Notes under the pieces: generated by a model | Told to the model about the DNA's origin: nothing | The model's input: the letters and a program-made list of their open reading frames with translations, nothing else | Database searches by the model: none | From: Patescibacteria group bacterium | GTDB taxonomy: Bacteria > Patescibacteriota > JABMPQ01 | Direction: 5' to 3' | DNA length: 44,532 nucleotides | NCBI GenBank assembly: GCA_018818965.1 | Contig: JAHJQX010000022.1 | Span: forward strand, 1 to 44,532 | Program-made: the position numbers and the translations under genes | Shown: piece after piece, positions 28,307 to 38,073 of the stretch | Position numbering within the stretch: position 1 is the first letter of the stretch | Layout of the letters: each line of letters opens with the position of its first letter

Positions 28307-28415
28307 AATATTTACTTTTACTAAGGTAGTTTATCATGCTTGAAATAACAAGACAATTAGTTTCAAGATAGCTTTTCTTGCAGTATACTGAGAATGTTAG
28401 CGAAAATTAAAATTG

Positions 28416-29291
28416 ATGACTTGGATATTTTTATCTATTCTCGCGGCTCTAATTTTCACCGCTGCTTATTTTGTTGATAAGTTCTTTGTTAGCACTAGCA
28501 TCAAGAACCCTTACGTTGCCACTGTCATTTCTTGTGCAGCCACCTCTTTGTTCTTTTCTGCCACCTCTCTAGTAGCAGGTAAGCTAGTTTTAGCCGTACC
28601 AGAAATTTTAATATCATTAGCAGCAGGTATAGCTAATAGCTTGGGAGTATTAATATACTATCATGTAATGAAAAGAGAGGAAGTATCACGCTTCATCCCA
28701 GTATTATCTTTAGTGCCGGTATTTACTTTATTTTTCTCCTTTCTATTTCTGGGTGAGAGTTTTTCCGGGATGGTTTATCTCGGGATTATCTTAATTATTA
28801 GTGGTTCTTTTTTAATTTCTCTAAAAAAGGTTTCTCATGTGCTAAAGCCGCAAGCTACTTTTGGTTTGGCCATTATAACTACTTTGCTTTGGGGGATGAA
28901 AAACGCCTTAATTAGGTTGGGGACAAGTTCAGCTGATGTTTGGGCAGTCAATTTTTGGATTGGGATCGGAGCAGGCTTAATGGCTCTGATATTTTTTATC
29001 TACCGAGGTCAACCACAGGGGAAAGAAGAAAAAAGGGGAGCGTGGCGATTATCCATTGCTCACGTATTCTTAGCCCCTTCATTCATAGTAGTAACCGCAG
29101 CTCTAGCCAGAGGACCGGCGGCTCTGGTCTCGTCCTTAATACAGTCTAAATTAGTTTTTACTTTTTTTATTTCGCTTTTCCTAGTGAAGTTTTTACCCCG
29201 GATTTTAAGAGAGAATATGCAGGGGAAGGTATTAGTGCAGAAGATTGTTGCTACCGGGTTGATTATCGGAGGAGCGTTGTTGATTATTTAA
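28416..29291 (+). CDS. EamA/DMT-family transporter
   Basis: About 292 aa, ten hydrophobic segments, VSRFIPVLSLVPVFTLFFSFLFLGESFS motif. Confidence 0.75.
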   Translation: MTWIFLSILAALIFTAAYFVDKFFVSTSIKNPYVATVISCAATSLFFSATSLVAGKLVLAVPEILISLAAGIANSLGVLIYYHVMKREEVSRFIPVLSLVPVFTLFFSFLFLGESFSGMVYLGIILIISGSFLISLKKVSHVLKPQATFGLAIITTLLWGMKNALIRLGTSSADVWAVNFWIGIGAGLMALIFFIYRGQPQGKEEKRGAWRLSIAHVFLAPSFIVVTAALARGPAALVSSLIQSKLVFTFFISLFLVKFLPRILRENMQGKVLVQKIVATGLIIGGALLII

Positions 29292-31332
29292 TCATGGTGG
29301 CTAACTTGGCTTCGGCTATAATTTCTACTCCCAATTTCTGTGCTTTCTCATATTTTGATCCCGGATCTTTACCAACGATCACGTAGTCAGTCTTTTTGCT
29401 AACCGAGCTGGAAATATTACCCCCTGCGTCTCTGATCAATTTCTTAGCTTCCTCCCGACTCATGTTTTCTAGCGAACCAGTGAGGACGAAAGTCTGGCCG
29501 GCTAATTTTTTGGCGGTAGGTTTGGTTTTTTGCGGGGAAACGCCAGCTTTAAGTAGTTTGGCTAGCAACGCTTGGTTTTTTTGATCTTGAAAATATTTAT
29601 GGATACTAGCCGCGACCACCTCACCAACATCATGAATAGCCGCTAATTCCTCTCGGGACGCCCGCTGTAGTTTTTCCAGACTACCGTAATATTCCGCTAG
29701 ATCATAAGCCGTTTCTTCACCGACGTGACGGATACCGAGGGCGTATAAAAAACGGCCGAACTCGATATTTTTTCGGTCGTTGATCGCTTTAATAATATTA
29801 GCGGCTGATTTTTCCGCAAAACGTTCGAGCGGGACCAAATCTCCTTCTTTTAAAGTAAAAATGTCAGCTGCGTCTTGGATGAGGTCATTTTCGATTAGTT
29901 GGTCGATTATTTTCGGGCCGAGACCTTCGATATCAAAACCTTTTTTGGAAATAAAATGGGTAAGATTACGCCAAAAACGAGCGTAGCAGTTGGGATTGGT
30001 GCAGTAACAATTGACTTCACCCTCAGGTTTTTTGACCGGGGAGTCACAAACCGGACACTTTTTAGGCATGGAGAATTTCTGCTTGGCGCCGGTACGCATT
30101 TTGGGTAACACCTTGATGATATCAGGGATAACGTCACCGGCACGTTGGATTATAACGGTATCACCCAGGCGTACATCAAGCCGCTCGATCTCCTCTTCAT
30201 TGTGCAAAGTAGCGTGAGTAACGGTTACTCCACCTACCAGGACTGGTTCGAGAACGGCCACCGGAGTAAGGGTACCGGTGCGTCCAACTTGAATTTTAAT
30301 ATCCTTGACAGTCGTAGTGGCTTCCAGGCCGGGGAATTTATAGGCGATGGCACCGCGTGGGGCTTTGCCAACTATACCGAGCTGACCACGTAATTTATCG
30401 TCATTTACAATAACTACCACCCCGTCTATTTCATAATCAAGGCCGTCTCTTTGTTTACCCAACTTTTCATAATAAGAAAATACGGCGTTGAGATTTTTAG
30501 CATAGGCAGTCAGAGGATTAGTGCGAAAACCAAGCTGTTCTAAGATGATGTGTTCTTGCTGGTGATTAGTCTGCCCAAGATTAGTAGCGACACTATAGAG
30601 AAAACATTTTAGCTTACGAGCCGCCGCAATCTTAGGATCGAGTTGACGAATAGAGCCAGCAGCGACGTTGCGGGGGTTGGCATAGGGCGGTAAATCTTTC
30701 TGAACACGTTTTTTGTTCAGTGACGCAAAGTCATTCTTAGCCAAATAGACCTCACCGCGAATCTCGAGACGTGATTTAGAAACGTCAAAATTTTGCAGAA
30801 TTTCATCGACAGCTAGGTTAGCTGATTTTTGGTCTGATAATTTAAGTTCGATTTTTAATGGAATGCTCTCGATCGTTTTCAAGTTATGGGTAACATCTTC
30901 ACCTATTTTACCGTTACCACGCGTGGAGCCCTCGACAAACACACCATTTTCGTAGATAAGTGAAATAGCTAGCCCGTCAATCTTAGGTTCGCAGTAAAAA
31001 TCAAATTGTTCCTCCCGTTCCAAATGGCGCTGTAGACGCTCGATCCAGTCTTCCATGTCTTGTTCGGAGAAGGCATCGTTAAAAGATAGCATGGGAACAT
31101 CATGCGTAACTTTTCGGAATTCTTCTAGTGGATGACCACTAACGCGTTGAGTAGGGGAATCAGGTGTGATTAGGTCAGGATATTGCTGTTCAAGTTTTTC
31201 TAGCTCATTTTTCAGCGAATCCAAAGCCGCATCCGAAATTTCTTGAGTGTCGCGGATATGATAAAGATAGCGATGATGGTTGATCTCCACTTTGAGCTTT
31301 TCTATGCGATTTTTGGCGTCGGATTTGTTCAT
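29284..31332 (-). CDS. ligA: NAD-dependent DNA ligase
   Basis: CEPKIDGLAISLIYENG (KxDG), CPVCDSPVKKPEGEVNCYCTNPNC zinc finger, HhH and C-terminal BRCT; ATG 31332 preferred. Confidence 0.96.
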   Translation of the reverse strand: MNKSDAKNRIEKLKVEINHHRYLYHIRDTQEISDAALDSLKNELEKLEQQYPDLITPDSPTQRVSGHPLEEFRKVTHDVPMLSFNDAFSEQDMEDWIERLQRHLEREEQFDFYCEPKIDGLAISLIYENGVFVEGSTRGNGKIGEDVTHNLKTIESIPLKIELKLSDQKSANLAVDEILQNFDVSKSRLEIRGEVYLAKNDFASLNKKRVQKDLPPYANPRNVAAGSIRQLDPKIAAARKLKCFLYSVATNLGQTNHQQEHIILEQLGFRTNPLTAYAKNLNAVFSYYEKLGKQRDGLDYEIDGVVVIVNDDKLRGQLGIVGKAPRGAIAYKFPGLEATTTVKDIKIQVGRTGTLTPVAVLEPVLVGGVTVTHATLHNEEEIERLDVRLGDTVIIQRAGDVIPDIIKVLPKMRTGAKQKFSMPKKCPVCDSPVKKPEGEVNCYCTNPNCYARFWRNLTHFISKKGFDIEGLGPKIIDQLIENDLIQDAADIFTLKEGDLVPLERFAEKSAANIIKAINDRKNIEFGRFLYALGIRHVGEETAYDLAEYYGSLEKLQRASREELAAIHDVGEVVAASIHKYFQDQKNQALLAKLLKAGVSPQKTKPTAKKLAGQTFVLTGSLENMSREEAKKLIRDAGGNISSSVSKKTDYVIVGKDPGSKYEKAQKLGVEIIAEAKLATMIK

Positions 31333-31342
31333 GGGGTTATAA

Positions 31343-31508
31343 GATAAAATCACTTGGCTATGCTGGAGAAAATCATAGGGAAGCCGAGCGGGCTTGCCAG
31401 CTTGCTTGTGCCTGTCCGCTCAGCTCTGCTTCGCAAAGCGGGTGAACGAGCCGGCGCGAGCAGGCCAGGGAAATCTGACGTGTTTTTGCGGTATAGCTAA
31501 GTGATTAT
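31343..31508. repeat. Family B structured intergenic element, copy B2 (with GC-rich nested hairpins)
   Basis: Outer arms aatcacttggctat / atagctaagtgatt; shares tatgctggagaaaa and gtgtttt with B1. Confidence 0.7.
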
Positions 31509-32314
31509 ATGTTTAACATACTTAAATACCAACTCACAATCTCTTGCCCCCACAGCAGGCAAATGAAAGTCGCAACAGTTAAGAATGTTCCAAACGGCAC
31601 CTGACTTTTCCATTTTTTCTGTTTAGCGATGATAAGTCCTATGCCAACTAGTGATCCACCAACAAAAGCGATAAATAGAGCCAATAAAGAGACTGGCCAG
31701 CCTAGCAGAGCTCCCAGGAAAAGACCCAACTTAACATCGCCCCAGCCCATACCCTTACCCTTAGTAAAAAATATTATTAGAGCGAAAAACCCGCCAACCA
31801 GGGCACTACCGATTAAGGCTTGGAGCCAGTTGACACTGGGGCTGAAGAAACTAAAGGCCAACGCCAAGACGGTTGCGGGCAAGACAACCCGATCGGGAAT
31901 GAGGTAGTGTTTGAGATCGTAGGTAAAAATGATAATGAGGAGAGCCGTAAATATCCAGTAACAAACTACTAACGGCCAGTTGCTAGTAAGCAGAATTTGT
32001 GATGTGGTGCTGGTTAGTAAGTCAAATGATTGGAATTTTAAACATATCAGTAAAAAAGCTAGAGTCGTTGCCAACTCAACCAACGGATATTGCCAGGAGA
32101 TTTTTTTATTACAGTAACGACATCTACCTTTTTGGGCGATGAAACTGAAGAGGGGAACGAGATCGATAAATTTAAGATCATGCCTACACCGCGGGCAAAA
32201 AGATCGTCCCCGCACCACTGATTTTTTTATCTTGAGGCGGTAAATAACGGCGTTAAGAAAACTCCCGATTATTAGGCCGAAAACTACAACTATAATTAGA
32301 GTGATGATTAACAC
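31505..32314 (-). CDS. pilD: Prepilin peptidase (type IV leader peptidase)
   Basis: GSFLNAVIYRL, FCPRCRHDLKF...CRYCNKKISWQYPLVE, GMGWGDVKLGLFLGALLGWP. Confidence 0.93.
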   Translation of the reverse strand: MLIITLIIVVVFGLIIGSFLNAVIYRLKIKKSVVRGRSFCPRCRHDLKFIDLVPLFSFIAQKGRCRYCNKKISWQYPLVELATTLAFLLICLKFQSFDLLTSTTSQILLTSNWPLVVCYWIFTALLIIIFTYDLKHYLIPDRVVLPATVLALAFSFFSPSVNWLQALIGSALVGGFFALIIFFTKGKGMGWGDVKLGLFLGALLGWPVSLLALFIAFVGGSLVGIGLIIAKQKKWKSQVPFGTFLTVATFICLLWGQEIVSWYLSMLNI

Positions 32315-32329
32315 GATGTAGTAATTTTA

Positions 32330-32734
32330 TTAAATACAATTGCTGCCAGCTGGTCGACAGCCATCCTGGCTACAGGTGAAGTAGTCTCCCAGTTCTAAAT
32401 CTGCTCCCACGCAGTACAGTTGGTTATTGCCAGTGTTGTTAGTCCAGGCGTAGTTACCATTTTGGGGGTCAGTTGGTACAGCAGTCATGTAGGTGTTGCC
32501 AGCAGCTGTAATTGAAGGGGGGATAGTAATACCAGTGGGATAAGCCTGGTTGTCGTCGTAAGCCATTTCCATCGCTAAACTTATCTGTCGCAGATCGCTT
32601 TGACGGTTAGAATCTCGCCCTTTTTGCCTAGTGCGCACCAAAGAAGTCAAAACCAACCCTGCCAATATGCCGATAATCGCTATTACAACTAGTAACTCAA
32701 CTAAGGTGAAGCCTGTTTGACCGTGTTTCTTCAT
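32330..32734 (-). CDS. Type IV pilin / GspG-like major pseudopilin
   Basis: MKKHGQTGFTLVELLVVIAIIGILAGLVLTSLVRTRQKGRDSNRQSDL prepilin signature. Confidence 0.88.
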   Translation of the reverse strand: MKKHGQTGFTLVELLVVIAIIGILAGLVLTSLVRTRQKGRDSNRQSDLRQISLAMEMAYDDNQAYPTGITIPPSITAAGNTYMTAVPTDPQNGNYAWTNNTGNNQLYCVGADLELGDYFTCSQDGCRPAGSNCI

Positions 32735-32892
32735 GTGACTGTCTTTAAGCTCATTTTTAGTTATTTTAGTTGCATTTCTTTTATTATGCAATAAGATAGG
32801 CTTTATAGTAATTTTATCTTTGCAAAATTTATTTTACTGCTATAATGTGGAGCCTTGACGTGGTGGATTTATTTTTAATAAGAATTACCTAA

Positions 32893-35800
32893 ATGACTGA
32901 AGATAACAGATCAATTGACTCACAAGCAAAGGCCGATCTCAAGAAACTATTAGCTACTTACGGCCAGCTAAATAATCCTTTCTCAAAGTTAATAGTTAAA
33001 TTAAGACATTTTGGGCAGTGGGCGGTAAAATTGCTGGTACCTGATTTTCTGGTGGGGCATCCAAATTTGTTTGACAATTTAAAAACTTTACGTTGTCACC
33101 CGCGTTTCAAGCCATTGAGAATGTTATTAATCAGCTGGCTAATTCTCACTTTGATTGTTGGTACCTCAGGAGTTTACGTTTTACATAAAGCGCCAGATTC
33201 GATTGCCGCTGGAGCGCAGTGGCTATTTGAATCGGCCGACGATTATGCTTTTGATTCTAATAAGGTAGAAATCTCATCGGGATCAGCCAAGCTAAGTCAA
33301 GTAGATCAAACTGATAATGATTTTGCCGCTAGCGGTTTTGGTGGTGGGAAGCAATTAAATACAGAATGGGATTCAGCTGGCAGCAGTCTTGTTTTAGATA
33401 CCACCGGCCGCGAAAGTGGCAATGGAGATTTTACTTCCCGGGTGATTGATGCGGGCGGAGAAGTCGCTTGGGATAATATTAACTGGACTCCTTTGCGACC
33501 TTATGGCCGTGAGTTGCCAAATAACCAAGCAGTCGAGACTGGTTACGCTGCCGGCAATGCTGATATGTCTAAAAATGAAATGTTGTATCATCTTGATGAG
33601 ATCGCAGGCACCCTGGCCAACAGTGGTGGCGAGGGTGCAGACGGTACAGCTTATAACGAAGTGATTTATGGCGCGGAGGGGAAGTTTAACTCTGGCCTTT
33701 ATTTTGATGGCAAAGATGACTATGTTGCTCTCGATAAGCACTATAGTAAAAAGGGAGAGATTGCCAAGCTAACAACTTGTGCTTGGTTTAAAGCGGCTCC
33801 CGGCGAAGGTGGTTGGTCACTAATTGATTTTGACCGTTCTGAATATTACAACTTGGAAGTGGGTTGGAATAATCGCAGTACTGATGTAGTGAATTTTGCT
33901 ACTCGGGGACAATCAGGGGGAATTAATGACCTGCGCGGAAAAACAAATATCCGAGACAGCAAATGGCATCTAGCTTGTGGCGTCTATGATGGCAAGGATA
34001 AAATTATTTATGTTGACGGTAGAGAAGATAGTCGCACACAGAATCCACACGAAGGAGAAAAATTAGGCAGTGGGGCAACTCGTTACGGCTTTATTGGTGA
34101 TGGCTCAGAAGCGACTAGTTTTAATGGCAGTCGCAATCAAGTATATTTTAAAGGTAATATTGATGAGGTAGCTGTTTATCATGATGCTTTGTCGCCAGTG
34201 ACAATTCTTGATCAATATTTGCGGGGAGCTTTGCAGTTAAAATTTCAAGTGCGTTCTTGTGATGATGATAAATGTACAGACGAGAATTTTGTCGGACCGG
34301 ATGGTTTGACGGGGAGTTATTATACTGATACTGGCAATGTTTCCTCAATGTCTGACATATCGCTAGCTGGTATTAAGAATAATCGTTATTTCCAATATAA
34401 GGTTTACCTGTCTACTGATAATCCTGAATATACATCCGGGATTGGTCAGGTTTCTGTCGGGCCAATCCACTATCCAGCTGATTCTCCAAGTATAATTAGT
34501 AAATACCCAGCGCCGCAGTACAATAAACTGGATAGTTTTACCAGCCAGCTGGGCAAGGACAATGAAGGAACGGTAAAATATCAGCTATCTAATAATAGTA
34601 CCGATTGGTATTATCATGATGGCAGGCAGTGGTCATTAGCGTCAGCTCCAGATCAAGCCAATACTGATAAAAGAATTAGCAAGGAAATTAGTAATTTCCC
34701 GGAAGAAGTCGGAGCTGGCAACTTTTACTTTAAGGCTCTTTTGCAATCTGATGGAATACAGTCAGTGGAACTTGAGAGCCTAAATGTGGATTATTCTTTA
34801 GAGGAAGAGAAGGATGAAAAAGAGAAAGATAAAGACAAAGATGAGCCTAAAGACAAGGAGCCGAAAGAAGAGCCAGAGGATGACAGTGACAACAAAGATG
34901 ATGAAGAGGATAGCGAGCAGAAAGAGGAAGAAGAACCAACAGATCCTGATCAATCGGATGATGATGAATCTCAAAATGAGGATCAGCAAGACAATGACAG
35001 CGAAAATACCCAAGAGGAGCAGGATACTAATGACAGTAGCGACAAAGATACGCAAGACGAAAAGAAAGAAGACCAGGATAGTACCACTGATAAAACAAAA
35101 GATGACAGCCAAAAAAACGACGGTGGACCTAACACTTCGTCTTCAACTGACTCAACTAAACAAGAAGGAACAACCAATACTATCACCCAACGATCTTACA
35201 CTAATTCATCCTCAACAACGACATCTTCTCGGGTTGATACTAGTAGTGACAATTCCGATGATAATCTCAATTCAGCCGAGCTAGAAGACATTAAAAAGGA
35301 AGTTAATAATCTGTTAGCGGAAATAGAAGATTTAGAAATACAGGAGAAAGAATTAAATGGAAAGTTAGAGCAGATTAGTACAGTCAGTACCGTTGACGTT
35401 TCTAAGTTATTAGCTGATTTGCAAGTCGTTAGCCGTAAAATTGAGGTAGAAATTGGTGATTTGGTAGACAAAAATGATGTCATTGTTAATATTTTAACTC
35501 TTCCTAGTTCTAATTCAGCTAGCTTGGAAGAAGTGCGTAACAAAACATTAGATTTACAGGCGCTATTGGACAACATTAGTTACCTTCGAAGTAATGGCCA
35601 AGCACCGGCTACCACCCTCTGGTATACTTTTGGCTCAATTACTTTTAATATTCTGTTAACTAATCCTACTAGTGAAGAAAAGGATGTATTTTACAAAACA
35701 TGCCTACCGGAAGAAGTAAGAGCTGAGCACGTTTTGCAAGCTGATGGGGACTTGAATCTAGAATACAGTGAAGAGAATCAATGTCTAACGGTAGCAGTAA

Positions 35801-36339
35801 TCGATAAAATCGCTTCCCGGGGAAGTAAGGTGAAAAAGGTAGAAGTGGAAGATCTCTGGTCGATAACGGCTGTTGAATTAACTGATTGGCAGAAAAAGAC
35901 TGAGGATCTAGCAAATGAATTACAGAGCACTATGTATGCTAGCCGAGCGGGAGAGTTAAAGAAAGATAATCTTGATCGTTTGCGTAAAATTAGAGAGAAG
36001 CAAAAAGAAGATACTCATACTCCTCAGGAACACATTTTATCTTATCGAGAAACAAAAGGTGATTATGATCAGGTGAAAGCTAATGTGGCCGAATTAGAGA
36101 AGTTAAAAAAAGATCTAGCGGGATTTGGCGCTCTAGCGGCTCAGATAGGGAGAGCTAAAAAGTTTGCCAAGAGCGGGATTTACGCTGTCATAGCTTCGGG
36201 ATTGTTTCTGCTTATATTTGTAATTTATCGTATGTGGAAACATCAGATGGAGTTAGTAGCAGCCGCGATGTCAGTTAACACTGAAACTTTGTCATTTATT
36301 AAAAATCAGCGTCCCCCAATAATTAGGAAGAAAAAATAA
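32893..36339 (+). CDS. Large membrane-anchored surface protein with LamG/concanavalin-like domain
   Basis: 1148 aa; N-terminal TM, LYFDGKDDYVALDKHYSKKGEIAKLTTCAWFKA...HLACGVYDGKDKIIYVDG...GNIDEVAVYHDALS (LamG), D/E/K/S-rich linker, coiled coil, C-terminal TM. Confidence 0.8.
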   Translation: MTEDNRSIDSQAKADLKKLLATYGQLNNPFSKLIVKLRHFGQWAVKLLVPDFLVGHPNLFDNLKTLRCHPRFKPLRMLLISWLILTLIVGTSGVYVLHKAPDSIAAGAQWLFESADDYAFDSNKVEISSGSAKLSQVDQTDNDFAASGFGGGKQLNTEWDSAGSSLVLDTTGRESGNGDFTSRVIDAGGEVAWDNINWTPLRPYGRELPNNQAVETGYAAGNADMSKNEMLYHLDEIAGTLANSGGEGADGTAYNEVIYGAEGKFNSGLYFDGKDDYVALDKHYSKKGEIAKLTTCAWFKAAPGEGGWSLIDFDRSEYYNLEVGWNNRSTDVVNFATRGQSGGINDLRGKTNIRDSKWHLACGVYDGKDKIIYVDGREDSRTQNPHEGEKLGSGATRYGFIGDGSEATSFNGSRNQVYFKGNIDEVAVYHDALSPVTILDQYLRGALQLKFQVRSCDDDKCTDENFVGPDGLTGSYYTDTGNVSSMSDISLAGIKNNRYFQYKVYLSTDNPEYTSGIGQVSVGPIHYPADSPSIISKYPAPQYNKLDSFTSQLGKDNEGTVKYQLSNNSTDWYYHDGRQWSLASAPDQANTDKRISKEISNFPEEVGAGNFYFKALLQSDGIQSVELESLNVDYSLEEEKDEKEKDKDKDEPKDKEPKEEPEDDSDNKDDEEDSEQKEEEEPTDPDQSDDDESQNEDQQDNDSENTQEEQDTNDSSDKDTQDEKKEDQDSTTDKTKDDSQKNDGGPNTSSSTDSTKQEGTTNTITQRSYTNSSSTTTSSRVDTSSDNSDDNLNSAELEDIKKEVNNLLAEIEDLEIQEKELNGKLEQISTVSTVDVSKLLADLQVVSRKIEVEIGDLVDKNDVIVNILTLPSSNSASLEEVRNKTLDLQALLDNISYLRSNGQAPATTLWYTFGSITFNILLTNPTSEEKDVFYKTCLPEEVRAEHVLQADGDLNLEYSEENQCLTVAVIDKIASRGSKVKKVEVEDLWSITAVELTDWQKKTEDLANELQSTMYASRAGELKKDNLDRLRKIREKQKEDTHTPQEHILSYRETKGDYDQVKANVAELEKLKKDLAGFGALAAQIGRAKKFAKSGIYAVIASGLFLLIFVIYRMWKHQMELVAAAMSVNTETLSFIKNQRPPIIRKKK

Positions 36340-36423
36340 ATTTTTAGTAAGTGGGGGAATTCTATCTCCTTCCCCTAGTCTTAATCTGCTATAATAAAAA
36401 CAAAAGATAAATAAAATCGTATT

Positions 36424-37914
36424 ATGAAGAGGCTGATAATTATCCTCGTTGTTTTTTTGGTTATTTTACTTTTGGCCGGAGCTGCCGCGGGAGGTTTTTT
36501 CTATTTTCAGAAAAAAACAGAAGAACCACAAAATGAAGATATTTCTCAGTCCGTTGCAGAACCTGACCAAACTCAGGACAATAAGTTGGAGATTGAGAAG
36601 GTTGAGCGATTAAAATTAGATTCTGCTAAAGAGGCCACTCATCTTTCTAAGGTGGCCGATACTAAAGGCGTATATTGGCTGCGGCAGTTTGGATTAGTTT
36701 GGAATGATGTTGAATCGGATAAAGGTGAGTATGATTGGTCACGCGCTGATGAGCAGATGAAGTATTTAAATGAGGCGGAAGTTTATCCACTAGTAAATAT
36801 CCGGCCGTTTGCTAATTGGGATCAAGACGTTTGCCATCCGGAGGAAAAGTATAAAACCGAATTCGATGTCAAGAAAGGTGGACAATTAAAAGTGGGAAAA
36901 CCTTGCGATATGGAGGCCTATGCTAAGTTTTTAGCCCAAGTGGTAGAAAGGTACGATGGCGACAAAGTAGCTGATATGCCTGGGCTGAAAATACCAGTTA
37001 AATATTGGGAAATTATAAACGAACCTTCGATGCAGGGGAGCCAAACGGGGGGAGCTGGCGAGGAATTGAAATTCTTTGTGGGCACTTCGCAGGAGTATCT
37101 AGATATTCTCAAAACTTCGTATCAGACTATTAAGCAAACCGATCCAGAAGCTAAAGTTTTGCCAGCAGGAATGGCTGGGATCCAACATGATTTCCAGAAC
37201 TTTTGGCAGCCAGTGCTGGCTAATGGTGGCGGCAATTATTTTGACATTGCCAATATTCATACTATTAATACAGATGAGCGTCGGGATGATTTATACATGA
37301 TGAAATACAAAAAGTTTTTAGAACAATATGATATTAAAGACAAACCCATTTGGATAACGGAAGTGCAGTATGGTGACTTGATGGGTAAACCAAAAGACTT
37401 AGCAAGCTTTGAGAAATCAATAGCCAAGAGCACAGTGTTTGCTTTAGCTCAAGGAGCTGACAAATTATTCTATATTGAAAATTGGCTATATTGGGATAAC
37501 ATGGAAAAATATGTAAAGCCGGATAAAGGATCCGAGGACTCGATGTCAAAAGAAGAAGAAGCCAAAGAAAAGGAAAAAAAGAAAAAGCCAGAGCTTAGCC
37601 CCGAAACTTTAAATAGTTCCACCCATAAAGTCTATCTGAATCTAGTAGATAAAGTTAATACCTTTGATCGCATAGAAACAATTAAGGAAGAGTACCAAGA
37701 AAACCCTAGTCAGCATGATGGGGCAACTTCTCAAGTGGGGCAGTATAAATTTATCAGCGGCGGCAAGACAGTTTACGTATTATGGGGTCAAGCAAAGTTA
37801 CCAGCCGAAATAACAGGTAGGGTTTTGGTCACTGACATTTACGGGGATAGTGAGGAGAGGGAGGCAAATGGAATTGTTTTAAGTGACAACCCAGTTTTTA
37901 TAGAAATGAATTGA
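36424..37914 (+). CDS. Membrane-anchored clan GH-A glycoside hydrolase-like protein
   Basis: N-terminal TM; KYWEIINEPSMQG (NEP acid/base) and KPIWITEVQYGD (nucleophile TE). Confidence 0.75.
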   Translation: MKRLIIILVVFLVILLLAGAAAGGFFYFQKKTEEPQNEDISQSVAEPDQTQDNKLEIEKVERLKLDSAKEATHLSKVADTKGVYWLRQFGLVWNDVESDKGEYDWSRADEQMKYLNEAEVYPLVNIRPFANWDQDVCHPEEKYKTEFDVKKGGQLKVGKPCDMEAYAKFLAQVVERYDGDKVADMPGLKIPVKYWEIINEPSMQGSQTGGAGEELKFFVGTSQEYLDILKTSYQTIKQTDPEAKVLPAGMAGIQHDFQNFWQPVLANGGGNYFDIANIHTINTDERRDDLYMMKYKKFLEQYDIKDKPIWITEVQYGDLMGKPKDLASFEKSIAKSTVFALAQGADKLFYIENWLYWDNMEKYVKPDKGSEDSMSKEEEAKEKEKKKKPELSPETLNSSTHKVYLNLVDKVNTFDRIETIKEEYQENPSQHDGATSQVGQYKFISGGKTVYVLWGQAKLPAEITGRVLVTDIYGDSEEREANGIVLSDNPVFIEMN

Positions 37915-38025
37915 AAAGTCTCTTTGTGGACAACACCTTTTGACACTTTTGACAAGTTGACCTAAACTGAAAGGAATATAAATTATTTCCACAACTGACC
38001 AATGAAATTAAATATTTGACATTTT

Positions 38026-38054
38026 AATCACCCGTGTAGAGGGTGATTTTTTTT
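38026..38054 (+). terminator. Intrinsic terminator immediately upstream of the amidohydrolase gene
   Basis: aatcaccc-gtgtaga-gggtgatt-tttttt. Confidence 0.75.
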
Positions 38055-38073
38055 GAGAACATAAATTTATCAG

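Noticed and set aside
34798-35284. Overlapping ORFs on both strands in the LamG protein linker
   Set aside because: Product of the purine-rich low-complexity sequence encoding the D/E/K/S linker.
37920-38010. Replication-origin-like DnaA boxes (tgtggacaac, tttccacaac)
   Set aside because: Only two imperfect matches, no dnaA/dnaN context; probably chance.
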